Below are positions 32,355-44,779 of a stretch of DNA of 64,000 bases, one piece after another. The position numbers were made by a program, and so were the translations under genes. This DNA is from Rhynchospora pubera (taxonomy: Eukaryota; Streptophyta; Magnoliopsida; Poales; Cyperaceae). The stretch spans positions 48,410,812 through 48,474,811 of the forward strand of contig CM051461.1 in the NCBI GenBank assembly GCA_028095005.1, given 5' to 3'. Numbering within the stretch: position 1 is the stretch's first letter; each line of letters begins with the position of its first letter. A model generated the notes under the pieces. It was not told the origin of the DNA and did no database searches. It worked only from the letters and a program-made list of their open reading frames with translations.

Positions 32355-34860
32355 CTAATTCCCTGCATTGGAGTTTAATATAAAAGATAAAATTAGCATA
32401 TATGTAATAGAATACATATTTAGGAATTCAAAATTTTTACTACAAGTAATACCTTCAGCATTTGTTGTTGTCGTGCATGTCTTACGACTATGTCCAGGTT
32501 GACCATATTTTTTGCAAGTATATGACTTTCTATTGGTAGGCACGGCATCCATTTCATTATGTATTCTTAGTGTTTTGCGGCGATCTTTGGCAATTTTATA
32601 TAATGTCGGATCAGGTATTACAAAGGGCCCGTTGTGCACGGGCCACTCATCCGGATTACCGAAGCCATTAAATTCAGGAGCCCATGTTTGTTGCAGTGCG
32701 TTTGCACTGTAAAATCCGTGCACAAATTGATTGCTATCAACTCCTGCCTTAGCACAAGCTGCAAGTATGTGCGAACATGGTAGACATGTTAGTTGTGGCT
32801 TCATACAAGAGCATACACCACCGGGACGATTAATGTACACTGTATGAGTGCGTCCTCCTTTCTTTTTACCATCTTCACGCCGAGAAGGTGTAACGACCTC
32901 ATATTTTTGTTGCTCTCGGAATGATTTCACCTTGTGACTGTTTGCCTTTATCCTTCTCTCCTCTAATAATTTGGCCACTGCTGGTGCATTCTGTAGGTTG
33001 GACTCAATGCATTTTTCTGCTGCTTTGCGTCGCTCTGAGAAAAATTTAACCGACTTGTAGAATGTAACCTCCACAATTGCGGTAACTGGCAGTAAACGTG
33101 CCTCTCTAAATACATTATTGAGTGATTCAGGGCCATTAGTGGTCATAATACCCCATCGATTCCCCCCATCATATACCTGTGACCATATCTCTAGATTTGG
33201 AGCAGTTGGATCATCGGACCCAACTGACATCAACCATTCGCAAGCTTCATGATTTTTATTATCCGATCTTTGAATTGCCTTGTTGAACTTGTATGGTTGT
33301 TTTTGCCTAAATACATCCCGTACAATGGGAACAAGTCTATTGCCATATTTCTTTTGAAAATTTGCCACTACATGGCGAGAACAATAACGGTGTAAAGCCT
33401 CACCGGCATCGACATTCCATCCAATATTTGGTTCCTTGAACACTCTCAATATGGATGCATGCCTATCGGAAATCACACAAACCTTACGACTACCCACCAC
33501 ATTTACACGCACAAACTTCATGAAATTCTCCCATGTATCATTACATTCCTCATGCACTAATGCAAATGCAAGTGGTATTAAATGACCTTCTGCATCGTAC
33601 CCACAAGCTGTTAGTAGTTTTCCCTTGTACCTACCTGAGAGGTGCGTGCCATCTATCCCAATGACAGGACGACAATGCTCGAAGGCTTTAACAGCAGGAC
33701 CAAATGTCCAATTAACCATGCGGAATAAAGCAACACTTGGTTCTGTGGACTCTGAAATGAACCATTGAAGTTTGGAACCGGGATTGGCACGACAAATTGC
33801 ATAGAGTAAAGGTACCATCAAGTTATAAGACTCTCTCCATCCTCCAAATAATTGGTTTATGGCAATATCTTTGGTATGGTCTATCATGTTCTAGTACACA
33901 GGTATGAGGTATTCATTCTTGATTATGATAAATGCACTATCTTCCTCACGACGAGTAGCATACAACCTCCATTTACATTTTTTTTCTGTGCATATGACTG
34001 TATACACTGATTTATTGGACTTCTTGACACGAAAAGTTTTATTCCTTTTAATATGGTAATGGTGCACAAACCATTTTAAGTGTGCTTTGGACCGGTATAG
34101 ATCACCCTCTTGTAAAGATTCATTGGTAGAGTACGAACCTTTAGGGAAAAAGTTTCCATCTCCCCTTATACAAAGGAGACCTTCCACATCATTAAATGAA
34201 GGTACTGGATGACTGTCAGACTGACCGGTCAGTCTCCAAGTAGACCGAGTAGAGGTCTCCGGAACATTGATTGCCACATTATCATCATCATCTTCTTCTT
34301 CTTCAAATGGACCTAAATTTGTATCAATATTTGTATCTCCACTGAAAAAATTCTCATTACCACAGGTATTTTCAATGGGGTTGTTGTTGGAGAAAACTAA
34401 GTTAGCAACATTCTCATGTATATCACCGCCTTCAGTTGAGAAAATATCACCAAATTCACCAATCTCTTCTAGCCCTTCTTCAACTTCTTATAATGGAACA
34501 GGCGGGCTAATTTCTCTTGTAATGTTTGTATGCTCACTTCTTCTACTATCGCGGTTAGTCAACCGCGGCCTCACATCTACATACAACTCAATCATCGCCC
34601 AATTACTTGTACTAACCAAATTTTGAATTACCATTCTCCATGAATCATTATCTCCAATTTGAAGCTCGGAAAAAAAGGGTACCAATTGGAGCTATATTCA
34701 TTCGTACACGGATATCAAGCTCATTTTGGGATTCACAGACTTGTAGGCGATTGTAAAGCTCACCTCTTAGTTGTTCATATTGTATGTCCTCGCTTGCGGA
34801 AAAATTAAATGTAGGCCTTGAGAATAATGCACGCCCGTTGGACCGTGTACTGTACTGCCC
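32355..34860 (-). pseudogene. MULE transposase (MuDR type), broken by in-frame stops and a frameshift
   Basis: The frame runs from about 34860 to a stop at 32355, interrupted by a TAA near 34488, a TAG at 33891-33889 and a probable slip in a T run near 34675. The N-terminal part has the MuDR/FAR1-type DNA-binding region (LYRSKAHLKWFVHHYHIK, then CTEKKCKWRLYA). The open C-terminal 510 codons contain the MULE catalytic core with GIDGTHLSG (D at residue 79 of that stretch), VISDRHASI (D141) and the HRYCSRH C-x2-H motif, then a SWIM zinc finger (VCSCMK...CLPCSHILAAC). The terminal zinc knuckle reads CKKYGQPGHSRKTC and has lost its second cysteine. An intron near 32450-32363 would give the same terminus. 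The protein would cut and rejoin DNA at the terminal repeats, but this copy looks inactive. Confidence 0.85.
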
Positions 34861-35290
34861 CCGGTATATGTATTAATGATAAACATTGAAATTTTCCTAC
34901 AAATATGAACATTTTAAAAATTGATTAAAATGATTGAAATGTATGACCAAAAAAATAATTCTTATAAATAATTCTTACAAATAATTTTTTAAACATTACT
35001 TTCCAACAAATATTATCATTTCCTACAAATAAATATTTTTACTACAAATATTATCATTTCCTAAAAATAATTCTATTTCCTTCAAAAATCTTATGATAAA
35101 TGGGAGGGAGAGATGATCTTACCTTCAAAAATCTTGTTTTTTCCTTCAAAAATCTTGTTTTTTCCTTCAATTTTTTTTTTCTATTACACTTTTTTCTTTG
35201 CTCTCGAATGGAGGCTGGTTGGGAGTGAAAAAATGGGGAATGGTGAATGGGAGGGGAGAGAAGAGGTTTGGTAAAGGAAAATTAAATGTG

Positions 35291-35416
35291 TGCAGGTGGG
35301 GTCCAGGGTAGCAGTGGGCGACGTTTCCTGCGGGAGGCCATTTAAGCAATTTCCAAACCATTTTAGGCCACTTCTGTCTTTTTTTTATTTTTTTGGATTT
35401 TTTAAGAAAAAATTCC
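35291..35416 (-). repeat. right MULE terminal inverted repeat
   Basis: Its reverse complement matches 31578-31701 with a handful of substitutions (for example AATGGTTTGG against AGTGGTATGG). Confidence 0.9.
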
Positions 35417-35528
35417 TAAAAAATAGATGTTTCAAGATTCGTCGGTGGTTTATAAATTTTTCTGCTTTATATTTAATCAACGTATGATAATTCGTTGTTG
35501 GATAACGACGAAATAGAGAATTCTTGCT

Positions 35529-35676
35529 GGCTCCGTTTGGATGGTGTGGGAATAAGAAGAATAAGAGAAGAAGTATTAGAAAGTATGTAATTTTGTGAAG
35601 AGTTAGGATTGTTTATAATAAATTTGGGAGTAGGAAGAAACTATTATCTTATTCCTACACCCATTCAAACGGAGCT
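35529..35676. mobile_element. Tourist-like MITE, 148 bp
   Basis: The left end GGCTCCGTTTGGATG and the right end CATTCAAACGGAGCT are inverted copies with one terminal change. The interior matches the 25686 copy. A clear 3-bp duplication is not seen, perhaps because the right terminus is mutated. Confidence 0.7.
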
Positions 35677-35679
35677 GTA

Positions 35680-37185
35680 GGGAATTGGGTAATTATAGAC
35701 GAGATTAGATATTTTATATTTCTACTTTTATTTACATATCAATTATGCATTTATGCTTCATTTTTTACAATTAAAATAAACTTAGCCCTATGTGATTTAT
35801 ATGATTCCATATCGAAAATATTAAACCATCACACGCATCTTTTTGTAATTTTGAGAAAGAAAATGGGAGTAGTAAGAAATAATGCCAAAATTCACCAAGA
35901 TCGGTGGATTTTGCAACTCTCGGTGCTTATTAATTAAAATTCAAATCTTATAATTACTTCTGTATCGTGAAAAGGAAATGATTAATTTTTTTTTATACAT
36001 TATTACATGTACGAAGCTTTTTTTAAATACTTCTTTTATGAAGTGGGGGGGAGACCCACAATTTCATTAAAGAAAAGGCAGACCTGTACCAAACAGTCTG
36101 GTAGCCGCTGCCAATGTATCAAGTACAAATATTTTTTCTTCAAAAAAAAAAGTTCAAATATCTGGCCTTAAATAAAGTACAAATATATAGTTTCACAACC
36201 ACAAACCTTTAAAATTACCAAACTAATATAGTAATACCAAATACCAAATTTTATATTTTTTCAAAATCTTTTACTATTTTTTTAGAAATTTTAAATATGC
36301 TCAATCTAAAAAGTTATGAACCCTCCAATTTTGAAAATTCAAAAAAATAATTAAAAAAATAAAAAAAATTGATTTTCAAGGAAATTTTAATATATAGATC
36401 ATATTGAGCGGTTTGGATCGGCCGTTAAAAATTTTAATGGTCTACGTTTGGATCGTGTTTCATGTCCTATATGTTTGATATACATATACGGACTGTGAGG
36501 GTATATAAGTAAAAGTGATAATGTCATAAAACAAAAGTTACTAAAGGCGATTGGCAGATTAGAGATTGGATTGTGTTGTTGGAGGATTCGGAAGCAAGAG
36601 AAAATTGTCTAACAAAAGCTAATTACGTCATAAGATTAATTAAACCAAAGCCATTCCCTCAATCAAATTAGTTTAATCAAAAGCTGCTAAATGATCTAGA
36701 TTAAACAAATAGAGGTTGCTCAGTACGATGATTACTTGTGTTTGCTTCTTCGCGTACACCGAAATATTCGGCTATGTTGCACGTTGTTTTTGTCTAATCC
36801 TCGTTTTTCCATTTGCTTTTCACATTTTTGGAATTTAATATCTTGTGTAAAACAGGACTGTTTTGTAAAAGGGAAATGCTTTAGGTTCATAAGTACTGTA
36901 CAATAATGATATTGCTCCGACTGTTCTTTATTATGTTTCCACCTTTTCTTTAATCTTTATTAAAATTTGACAATATTTAATTTTTATTTTTTTCTATTTT
37001 CAATAACTTGTAAATCTTTTTATTCATAATTTTTTTTCCCAAAATCATCAAGAGTTGCAGAAGTTCGTGTAGTTATTCTAACAAATAAGTAGGTCAAATG
37101 TGAGTTACCAATTAGATGTGTTTGGATCCTCCGTGAACAAGGAACAAGGACTTGCTGCAAAAAATTCCTGCGTAGACATTCTTAT
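35680..37185. other. AT-rich intergenic DNA with a foldback-family relic
   Basis: Around 36230-36490 an 'accaaattttatattttttc' block is followed 150 bp later by 'gagcggtttggatcggccgtt' and 'catatacgg', the block order of the foldback family at 2951-4214. It is diverged and without clean ends. The remainder shows no supported gene. Confidence 0.35.
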
Positions 37186-37343
37186 GGCTCCGTTTGGATA
37201 AGGTGTGGGAAGAAGGGAAAAAGGAAAGAAATGGGAAGAAGTATTGGAAATTGTGTAACTTTGTGAAAAATTTGGATTGTTTATAATAAATTTATTCCTT
37301 ATTTCCTTATTCCTTTCTTCCCAAATGAAATCCAAACGGAGCC
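37186..37343. mobile_element. Tourist-like MITE, 158 bp
   Basis: The ends GGCTCCGTTTGGAT and ATCCAAACGGAGCC are perfect over 14 bp. TTAT occurs at both borders (37182-37185 and 37344-37347), which is longer than the 3 bp seen at other copies and may be partly chance. The core TGTGTAACTTTGTGAAAAATT is family-typical. Confidence 0.75.
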
Positions 37344-37349
37344 TTATAT

Positions 37350-37986
37350 ATCATATTGTCATCATGCATTTTTAAACTTTGTTGAAAAAAAAACTATATT
37401 TTATCGTTTTATTGGCGCCATTTAAAGAGAATTAATTATATATTTTTATAAGGAACGATCCAATGTCTATATTTTCATTGCTCCATCGATCGAGATCACA
37501 GCTTTTTCAATATTATTTTGATACCGAGTTACAAAAGAGAAATATGAGCCGTTAATCATATTTTCTTTTTCACTCCCAAAGTAATAATACATACTCGTCG
37601 AAGATAGAAAAGTTGGAATTCATATACAATACAATAACCAGAATTCATATGAGAAATTATGTACGCAAATAACGATATTTCTGTTTAGATGAGTATGGAC
37701 ATAAAAATTTATATTGACAAATTAAAAAAAAAAGAGTAAAGCTATTACGAATACGAGCTATATAGCCAAAGAATTTGTGAGACTAACTAGAAAATTCTTC
37801 AAATTAGTTTCAAGCAGTTAGTCAATCATTGATCATGATCTAGTTGATAAGTCAAGCACTACGATTTAAAAATTATATTTCTTAGATTCATTTTTATAAG
37901 ATTAAGAAGCTTAAAAATGAATTACTTTTGTACTTTTGTTTACATAATTTTAGGTCATTGGGCTTTATAAGAAAAAAAATAGATAT
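37350..37986. other. intergenic DNA left of the LINE
   Basis: I see no supported gene here. It ends in the target sequence that the LINE duplicated. Confidence 0.4.
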
Positions 37987-38001
37987 AAAAAGTAGCTCTA
38001 A

Positions 38002-41000
38002 TTAGGAAAAGAACAGAGAAGAGGGGAGTCACCTTCGATGTTTTCAACATCAACAAGTTTAATAGATGGATAGAAAACTTCAGCTTAATAGATCACAAAT
38101 GTCCTGAAAGAAAGTTCACTTGGGCTAGAGGAGGAAAAAGTCAACAGTTTGCCTGCCTGGATAGATTTATAACCAATCAGGACTGGCTTGATTCCTTCCC
38201 ACAGGCATACTCTTACAGTATGCCCAGGGGTTCACTCTGACCACAATCCCATAATTCATGACTCTGCAGATTTGATTCAATCCACCTCAGCACCCTTTAG
38301 GTTTGAACAGGTGTGGCTGCAACACAAGGACATTTTTGAAAAAAATGCCAAACTGGTGGAATCAAATTAGTTTAGGATATGACAAGAGCCTTAACTGGGA
38401 TACCAAAATGGCAATAATGAGAAACAAATTAAAAGGATGGAGTAGAAATATAGGGAAAAAAAGTTAAAGATAAGAAAAAGAAGTTAATTCATAGTATAAA
38501 AATCTTAGAAGAAAAAACTGAGGACAGTGAGATAAGTTCTGAAAATTTGAATGATCTAATTGAATCCAGGAAAGAACTCTATGATTTGTATAGCAATGAA
38601 GAGATCTACTGGAAACAAAGATCAAAGGTCAAATGGCTTAAGAAAGGAGATAACAATACAAAATTCTTCCATCAATCAGAGAAAAAAGAATATTATCACA
38701 CATCTGATATTAACAATCAACACACTAGAGACACACAGGTGATAAAATCACATGTGTTAGATTACTATAGAGATCTCTTTGGAACAGAAGGCCATACCTT
38801 GGGGTACTTTACTGATGAAGCTTGGGATGAGAATGACAAGGTTAATCTTGAAATTAACCTAAGCTTAACCAAGACTTTTACCCTAGAGGAAATAAAACAA
38901 GCCTTATTCCAAATGAACCCTGACAAAACCCCAGATCCAGATGGCTTTTCCATTATCTTCTATCAATCTTTCTGGGACATCATCAAAGAAGATCTAAAAG
39001 ATATCTTTGAAGACTTTTATGATGGTAGAATAGCTCTAAGTAAATTCAATAGAGTTTTAATTTGCTTAATCCCAAAGAAAGACAAAGTGGAAAAGATTAA
39101 AGATTTTTGGCCTATCAGTTTACTCAACTGTAGCTAAAAAATTTTCACTAAAGTATTAGCAAGTAGGTTTACTATGGTGCTTCCCTCTCTAATTCATCCT
39201 AACCAATCTGCTTACCTTAAAGGAAAGTATATCTTGGAAGGAGTTGCCACTGCACATGAAATCTTACACCATGTGCACACAACCAAAGAGAAGGGAATCT
39301 TGCTAAAGTTTGACTTTGAAAAAGCCTTTGATAAAGTCAACTGACAGTACCTCCTAAGAACACTCAAACAAAGAGGCTTTAATGCCAAATGGACTGAGTG
39401 GATAAGACAAGTGCTTTGGAGGGGAAGAGCAGCTGTGAGAATCAATGATAGAGTAGGATCCTTCTTCAGTTGCAGAAGAGAGTTAAGACAAGGAGACCCT
39501 CTCTCAGCCTACCTCTTCATTCTAGCTGCTGAAGGTCTCACCAAAGTACTCAATATAGGGAAAGAAAAATGGCATTTTGAAGGCCTTGGCCCCACCTTAC
39601 AAAATGGCAAAATTCTGCATCTGCAATATGCAGATGACACCCTCCTTTTTCTAAGATATGACTAAATACAACTTCAAAAGCTAAACTGGGCCCTGAAAGC
39701 TTTTGAAAGTGTCTCAGGTTTAAAAATTAACTATTCCAAGTCAGAAGTAATACCTCTCAACTTGAATTCTGAAGAGGCTAACATAGCCTCTAGTATCTTT
39801 AAGTGTAATAGAAATAGCCTCCCAATCACTTACTTAGGGGTCCCTCTGCACTGGAAAGGCCCTAGAAAGTTAGAATGGGATGCTACCATTAGTAAAATCA
39901 AAAGCAAACTCTCTAGATGGAAAGAAAACATGCTTTCTATGGGAGGAAGACTTGTTCTTCTTAATTCAGTTCTTACAGCTTCCCCCCTTTACTACTTCTC
40001 CCTCTATAGATGTCCAAATTGGGTCATCTCCAAATTTGACTCTATAAGGAGAAACTTTCTCTGGGGAAGCTATCAAGCAGACAAAAGAAAGATGAACCTA
40101 GTTAGCTGAAGCAATCTAAGTAGAAGAAAGGAGTTTGGAGGATGGGGAATCATCAACCTTCAACAGATGAATTTAGCACTCCTGGGAAAATGGATGTGGA
40201 AAATTCACTACAAAGAGCATAACTCCATTTGAAGGATCTTATCTTAACAAAGTACAAAGGTTCCTTTGAAAAGGAGAATGCTTCCTTTATGTGGAAATCT
40301 TTAGCAAAGATTATTCCAATCTATAATATAGGAGTTCAGAGATTAGTAGGCAATGGGAAAACTATTAGATTCTGGAAAGATATTTGGCATGAAAACTTAC
40401 CTTTATGCAAAACTTATCCAGAATTATTTGAAAAAACTAGAAAACCTCAAGCCTCTATCAACCAAGTAGTTAATAACGGTCAAACAAAACTAACTCTAAG
40501 TAGAGGCATCTCTAGAATAGTAAAACCTCAAAAAGAAGCCATTCTGGCCCTTGCTGGCAATATAACCCTAGATAATACAAGAGGCTCAGCCAGATGAAAT
40601 TTGGACAGCAAAGGATTGTTCACTGTCAGCTCCTTTTATTCTTTTATGAATAATGGAAGAGTTAAGACAGATCTGAACAACACTGTTTGGCCAATAAAAG
40701 CTCCATTAAAGGTTAAGCTACACCTCTGGCTAGTCCTTAACAATAAAAATTTAACTTTTGACAACCTCCAAAAAAGGGGGTGGCAAGGTCCTAACAAATG
40801 TGTCTTCTGTAAAAATTGTGAATCTGTAGAACCTCTTCCTAAAGTGTCCCTTAGCAAAAGGTTTTTGGTCAGGCTTCAACCTGTTTAATCAAAAGAACAT
40901 CTGTCTTGACTGCACCAATATAGAGTCCTTATGGGCAAACATAAACAACCTGAATTCAAACAATAGAAGCTTCACCAAAACTTTACTTGCTGCTTGGTGT

Positions 41001-41428
41001 TGGACCATTTGGAATGAGAGGAATAGTATAATTTTTAATGACAGAACTCAGGCTTCTCTTTTTACTCTTTATTTTAACACATTCAATCTCTTTACTAACT
41101 GGACTGGTTTGACAACAGATATGGAAGGAAGCTTCTTGGACCTGGCAAAGAAACAAGAGGGGGCAAAGAAAAGTGATGCATCCACTGATGATACGCCTTC
41201 TGTTTAGATGCTCCTCTACTTGTTATTTCTGTCAGGCTAATTTTTAGGATCTTAGTTGCTTCTGACTGATTGTTGTTATTGGTTTTTGTTTTTCTGTGAG
41301 TTTGAACTTGGTAGATCTGAATTGATCTCTTAAAGATCTTTCAGATTTTGTGTGGTTGTAAACTGAAAACTTAATTGATCAATGAAATTCGGTTCCCCTG
41401 CTTGGGGAGCTCTTAGCTCAAAAAAAAA
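38002..41428 (+). mobile_element. 5'-truncated L1-type LINE with 15-bp TSD
   Basis: AAAAAGTAGCTCTAA is found immediately before (37987-38001) and after (41424-41438) the element, overlapping the terminal A tract. This is the hallmark of target-primed reverse transcription. The body starts inside the endonuclease domain, so ORF1 and the 5' UTR are missing. After the ORF2 stop (41207) there is a 210-bp 3' UTR ending GGGGAGCTCTTAGCTC and a short A run. Confidence 0.88.
38035..41207 (+). pseudogene. LINE ORF2 (endonuclease C-terminus, reverse transcriptase, zinc-finger region), decayed
   Basis: Conceptual pieces follow the order of plant L1-type ORF2. First is the C-terminal endonuclease region (FNRWIENFSLIDHKC, then KFTWARGGKSQQFACLDRF). 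The reverse transcriptase runs about 38860-40110, with DGFSIIFYQSFWD, LICLIPKKD, LLKFDFEKAFDKVN and a catalytic YADD at about 39628-39639. A zf-RVT-like region is at about 40690-40840 (APLKVKLHLWL ... CVFCKNC). At least five stops and several frame changes break it (near 38370, 39136, 39343, 39663 and 40107). The last 29 residues, DMEGSFLDLAKKQEGAKK..., match the terminal exon of the CACTA cargo gene at 10206-10118. Confidence 0.88.
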
Positions 41429-41439
41429 GTAGCTCTAAA

Positions 41440-42480
41440 ATAAATAACTTAAGCGCGTCCCTTATTACTTAATTACAAGATCAACATTTAAATTTATCAT
41501 TCCAAACTGATTTGATAATTTTCAATTAAACTCACGAACTTTCTCAGTGAGTTTAAAATTGTACTAGCTCCAGTCTATGATGTCCATCTGCCAAGAAAAT
41601 AAAGTTGTTTGCAGCAGGTATATCCGTATATATACCATGTGAAAAGAGATATTGGTATTTTACATGTAATTATGGTTTGTATAGATTGTATTTTAAACCA
41701 TCAAGTCTGATCGATCTTCTATAATTTCGTGCCTGTGGAAATATCAATAAATTCAAGGGTGAGCAGAACTTTTAGATAAAATTTGAATGATTGCCTTCAA
41801 GGATAACGTAAAATACCTGAGGCTATCTTCATTGCTTTGTAAATTTAGTTGCTTCTAAATCTAAACAAAATATTTTCTCCAGTTGACACGATCTATCTTC
41901 CAGCTACGTAGATAAATTTTTGTTAGTTTTATTAAGTTGATGAAGACAGAGGTGTCAGTTTCTAAATATATATTAATTAATAGTTGGCTAAATTATAATC
42001 TTGGCCGACTTAGGATTTGATCCTCCTAATTATATCTGCATAATTAGTGGTTGGGTCGTTGGGATGATTTTAAAATCCCTATAACTGTTTACAAGGTATC
42101 GTCTGTAGCGGGTCACCTAATACTGCAATGACCCACCATACGATCTTCTGTATTAAAACTGTGACAGGTTAGTTTGGAATCATTAACTTCATTCAAATTG
42201 AAATTAAATAAATTAGTTGTACTCTGTCTGTGTTGTCTAAATTCAAGAGAATCTTCTGCAGTCCCGGCATGTCTATTAATTAAATGATCGAAATTTACAA
42301 TAAGATTTGATTGATAGCAATAAAGATTTATTTCTTTACTTTGTTAGCTGAAATTGACATGTAGTTATCAATATTACACGTGGAATAGGTTTGATTGATG
42401 AACAGTAAAACAACCCAAATTAAAAAATGATATAGAGAATAAGATAATGGAGATATTAATGGGGACGAAAGTAAAAAAAA
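41440..42480. other. intergenic DNA, nothing recognised
   Basis: I found no supported gene or bounded element. Confidence 0.4.
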
Positions 42481-42486
42481 TAAAAT

Positions 42487-42660
42487 TTATATTTGTAGGT
42501 CTTCAAAGCTATGAATGGACGCATCGTCAGAGAAGTTGTCCTCGTCATCTCCAAAATAATCGTCTTCTTCGATATCTATGTCGGATGTAATCATTGAAAT
42601 ATTGTTGTATGGAGGAAGAAGTGAAAGATTATCACGCCTGCAATCGTGGTGTATAGAAAA
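42487..42660 (-). other. possible terminal exon, unrecognised
   Basis: On the minus strand a TTGCAG acceptor-like sequence is followed by a frame encoding an acidic tail (SDIDIEEDDYFGDDEDNF, then SDDASIHSFEDLQI) ending at a TAA. The acidic, non-repetitive composition looks protein-like, but no partner exon was identified. It could be part of the same degraded gene region as the ABC transporter relics to the right, or chance. Confidence 0.25.
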
Positions 42661-42739
42661 GGTAAGAGAATTGGAAGAGAAATGTAACTTGGCTAATAAG
42701 GAGGAAATGTAAGTACCTTTGAATAAAAACAAAAATAGA

Positions 42740-43520
42740 TTGTAAACACATAGCTCAATTAAAAGATAAGATCAACATATATGCAAATAAACGTAGTGGA
42801 TATAAAATGCATTTGTAGAATGAGAATTATGTAAAAATAAGAGTTGAAAATTAAAAAAAATAATAGTTGAAATAAAATGATATTCCAAAATAGATGATTG
42901 GCTTGTGCATTGAGCGATATATAAAAATAAGAGTTGAAAATTAAAAAAAATAATAATAATGGAGTTGATAACCGATATATATATATATAAATAAGAGTTG
43001 AAAATTTTCAATAAAGAAATAATGGAGTTGGTAACCGTAATTACACAGTATGCACGACAAAAATTCGCTCGATATGGAAATTTCTACTAATTTTTTTTAT
43101 TATGAATTGCTTACAATAAATCGATTTTCGCTTCTCTAAATTTTAATAACTAATTATCGTAGTGATTATTAGTATACAGTCTGATCATATGATTTTGTGA
43201 TGTCATGTTATTTTATTATTTTTTTCTGTTATGGTATAATCGAACCTGGCTCTTAATATGCGATGGGAATCAACCAAATTTAGTCTTAATAAATTTGCAT
43301 TTATCACAATATTTGTCGGTTTCAATGCATGTCCTTTTGATTTCTAATTTCACATTGTAATGCAGGAATAGAAGACCAACAGAGAATATGAAAATCAATG
43401 TTTAAGTATTAAAAAATAACTATCATATTTATTAAGCAGGAAGACGCAATACCAAATGGCAATACAAAAAAAAAATCAATGGTTAAACATAACCGCCATA
43501 ATCAGAACTGACTATATGCA
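42740..43520. other. AT-rich intergenic DNA with local duplications
   Basis: The block AATAAGAGTTGAAAATTAAAAA recurs three times between about 42835 and 43015, with small differences. No gene was recognised. Confidence 0.4.
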
Positions 43521-43652
43521 ACTTTGTTCATTTAGCACATTCATTTGGAGTACTGGCATTTCAATTAAAATACTCTGGAATTAAGAAGAAGAAAAGGAGC
43601 TGCAATAATTGACATTTTCATAGCAAAGTTCATTTAGCACATTCATTTGGAG

Positions 43653-44059
43653 GAGCAAGGTTCCAATGCCAACATTTTACTATTTAGTTACTTTTTTAAA
43701 ATTTAAAATAGTAACGTCAAATTCAAACCGTTCATCTTATTTAATTTAATAACCGATGCGTTTTCATATAAGTTTTGTAAATTTTAGAGTTTATTTGATA
43801 CTCCATCAAAGGCTAAAACATGAACGTATTAGAATGAATCTATCATAATAAATAAGGTTCGTTTATTTTTGTACTTCTTGATGGAGTATCAAATAAATTC
43901 TAAAATTTACAAAATTTATATGAAAACGCATCGGTTATTAAATTAAATATGATGAACGGTTTGGATTTGACGTTGCAATTTTAAATTTTGAAAAAATAAC
44001 TAATTAAAGAATTGTTGGTATTTTGGGGCAACCAAAATATTGGCATTGGAACCTTGCTC
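43653..44059. mobile_element. foldback element, 407 bp, near-complete inverted arms
   Basis: The left end GAGCAAGGTTCCAATGCCAA and the right end are perfect inverted copies over 19-20 bp. The arms stay similar for about 180 bp, sharing ATTTAATTTAATAACCGATG and TTGATACTCCATCAA. One arm has about 35 extra bases near the end. A 25-bp direct repeat (43526-43550 and 43628-43652) abuts its left border. Confidence 0.75.
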
Positions 44060-44362
44060 TTTTCTAAAATAACATACATGTAATGCAAAAATATTTAGAA
44101 AGAAAACAATATGAAGTTAGCAAAAGGGTACAATGTGTTAATTTGTATAACGAAGCTGGATTATGGTATGACAAAAGTACCTCGTAATGAATGTTGACCC
44201 AGAATAGACACAAAAGATTGTGTCTATTCTGGTAACACTATGCACCACATCAACTAATTCCACATAATCACTCATGATCGGTCCGAGGTTAAAAAAAATT
44301 AAGATAAAAGGAGAATAAATATACATCATAATTATATTAAGACAATATTATGTGACTTGTAC

Positions 44363-44632
44363 CTTGAGCACATTGTCAATAATGATGCTCATTTCTTGAC
44401 CTCCTGTAGAAACAACCTAGAATTTCGAAAATGAAAGGAACAAACTGCATGAACAACCAATTTAGGAAAAAGAAAGGGTTCAATGAAAATTGAGCAATAA
44501 ATGCTTAATTAATAATACAGTTATGTATTGTAAGAAATCTAATATCTTACATTTATCCTTCATATACACCAAGATTAGGATCAGGTTAAATACTTGCAGC
44601 TTTCTCTCTCCTAGAATGCTCAGTTAACATAT
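44363..44632 (-). pseudogene. PDR-type ABC transporter (ABCG) gene relic, two exon pieces
   Basis: On the minus strand an exon-like piece (44632 to about 44550), preceded by a TGTGTAG acceptor, encodes DMLTEHSRREKAASI, a stop, then PDPNLGVY. This matches the conserved linker of plant PDR transporters, which reads roughly MLTELSRREK..I.PDP..D. A downstream piece (44403..44363) flanked by CTACAG and GTACAAG encodes GQEMSIIIDNVLK, like the GQE...TDYVLK segment that follows in PDR proteins. A stop codon and a probable 2-bp loss make it non-functional, and the nucleotide-binding motifs that should follow are absent. PDR proteins export compounds across the plasma membrane in ATP-dependent fashion. 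The family call rests on about 30 residues. Confidence 0.55.
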
Positions 44633-44779
44633 CTACACACACAAAAATCATTGTTATTGACGATACTCTACTTAGAAACAATTCATGTTATTTATCCTGG
44701 ATTGTCGCGTCTCAGTTCATATCTGAAATAACATATCTACACATAAATCACTGTTATTGATAATACCAGCATTATGGGC

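Larger units (their letters stand above)
31578..35416. mobile_element. MuDR-type MULE with long TIRs, 9-bp TSD
   Basis: The termini (31578-31701 and 35291-35416) are inverted repeats of about 125 bp with few mismatches, sharing GGAATTTTTTCTTAAAAAATCC and further in GGCCTCCCGCAGGAAACGTC. The 9-bp sequence TAAAAAATA lies on both sides (31569-31577 and 35417-35425), as expected for Mutator-like elements. The element is 3839 bp and carries one minus-strand transposase gene with stops. Between the left repeat and the transposase 3' end lies an unusual C-rich block (31760-32060). Confidence 0.9.

Noticed and set aside
36040..36130. Possible 3' end of another LINE (ACCCACAATTTCATTAAAG on plus)
   Set aside because: It is reminiscent of plant LINE 3' ends in reverse, but too short and without a tail or duplication.
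44138..44329. Minus-strand frame MSDYVELVDVVHSV... next to the ABC transporter relic
   Set aside because: It has a plausible GT donor at its end but no similarity to PDR domains that I can recognise; kept out of the pseudogene call.
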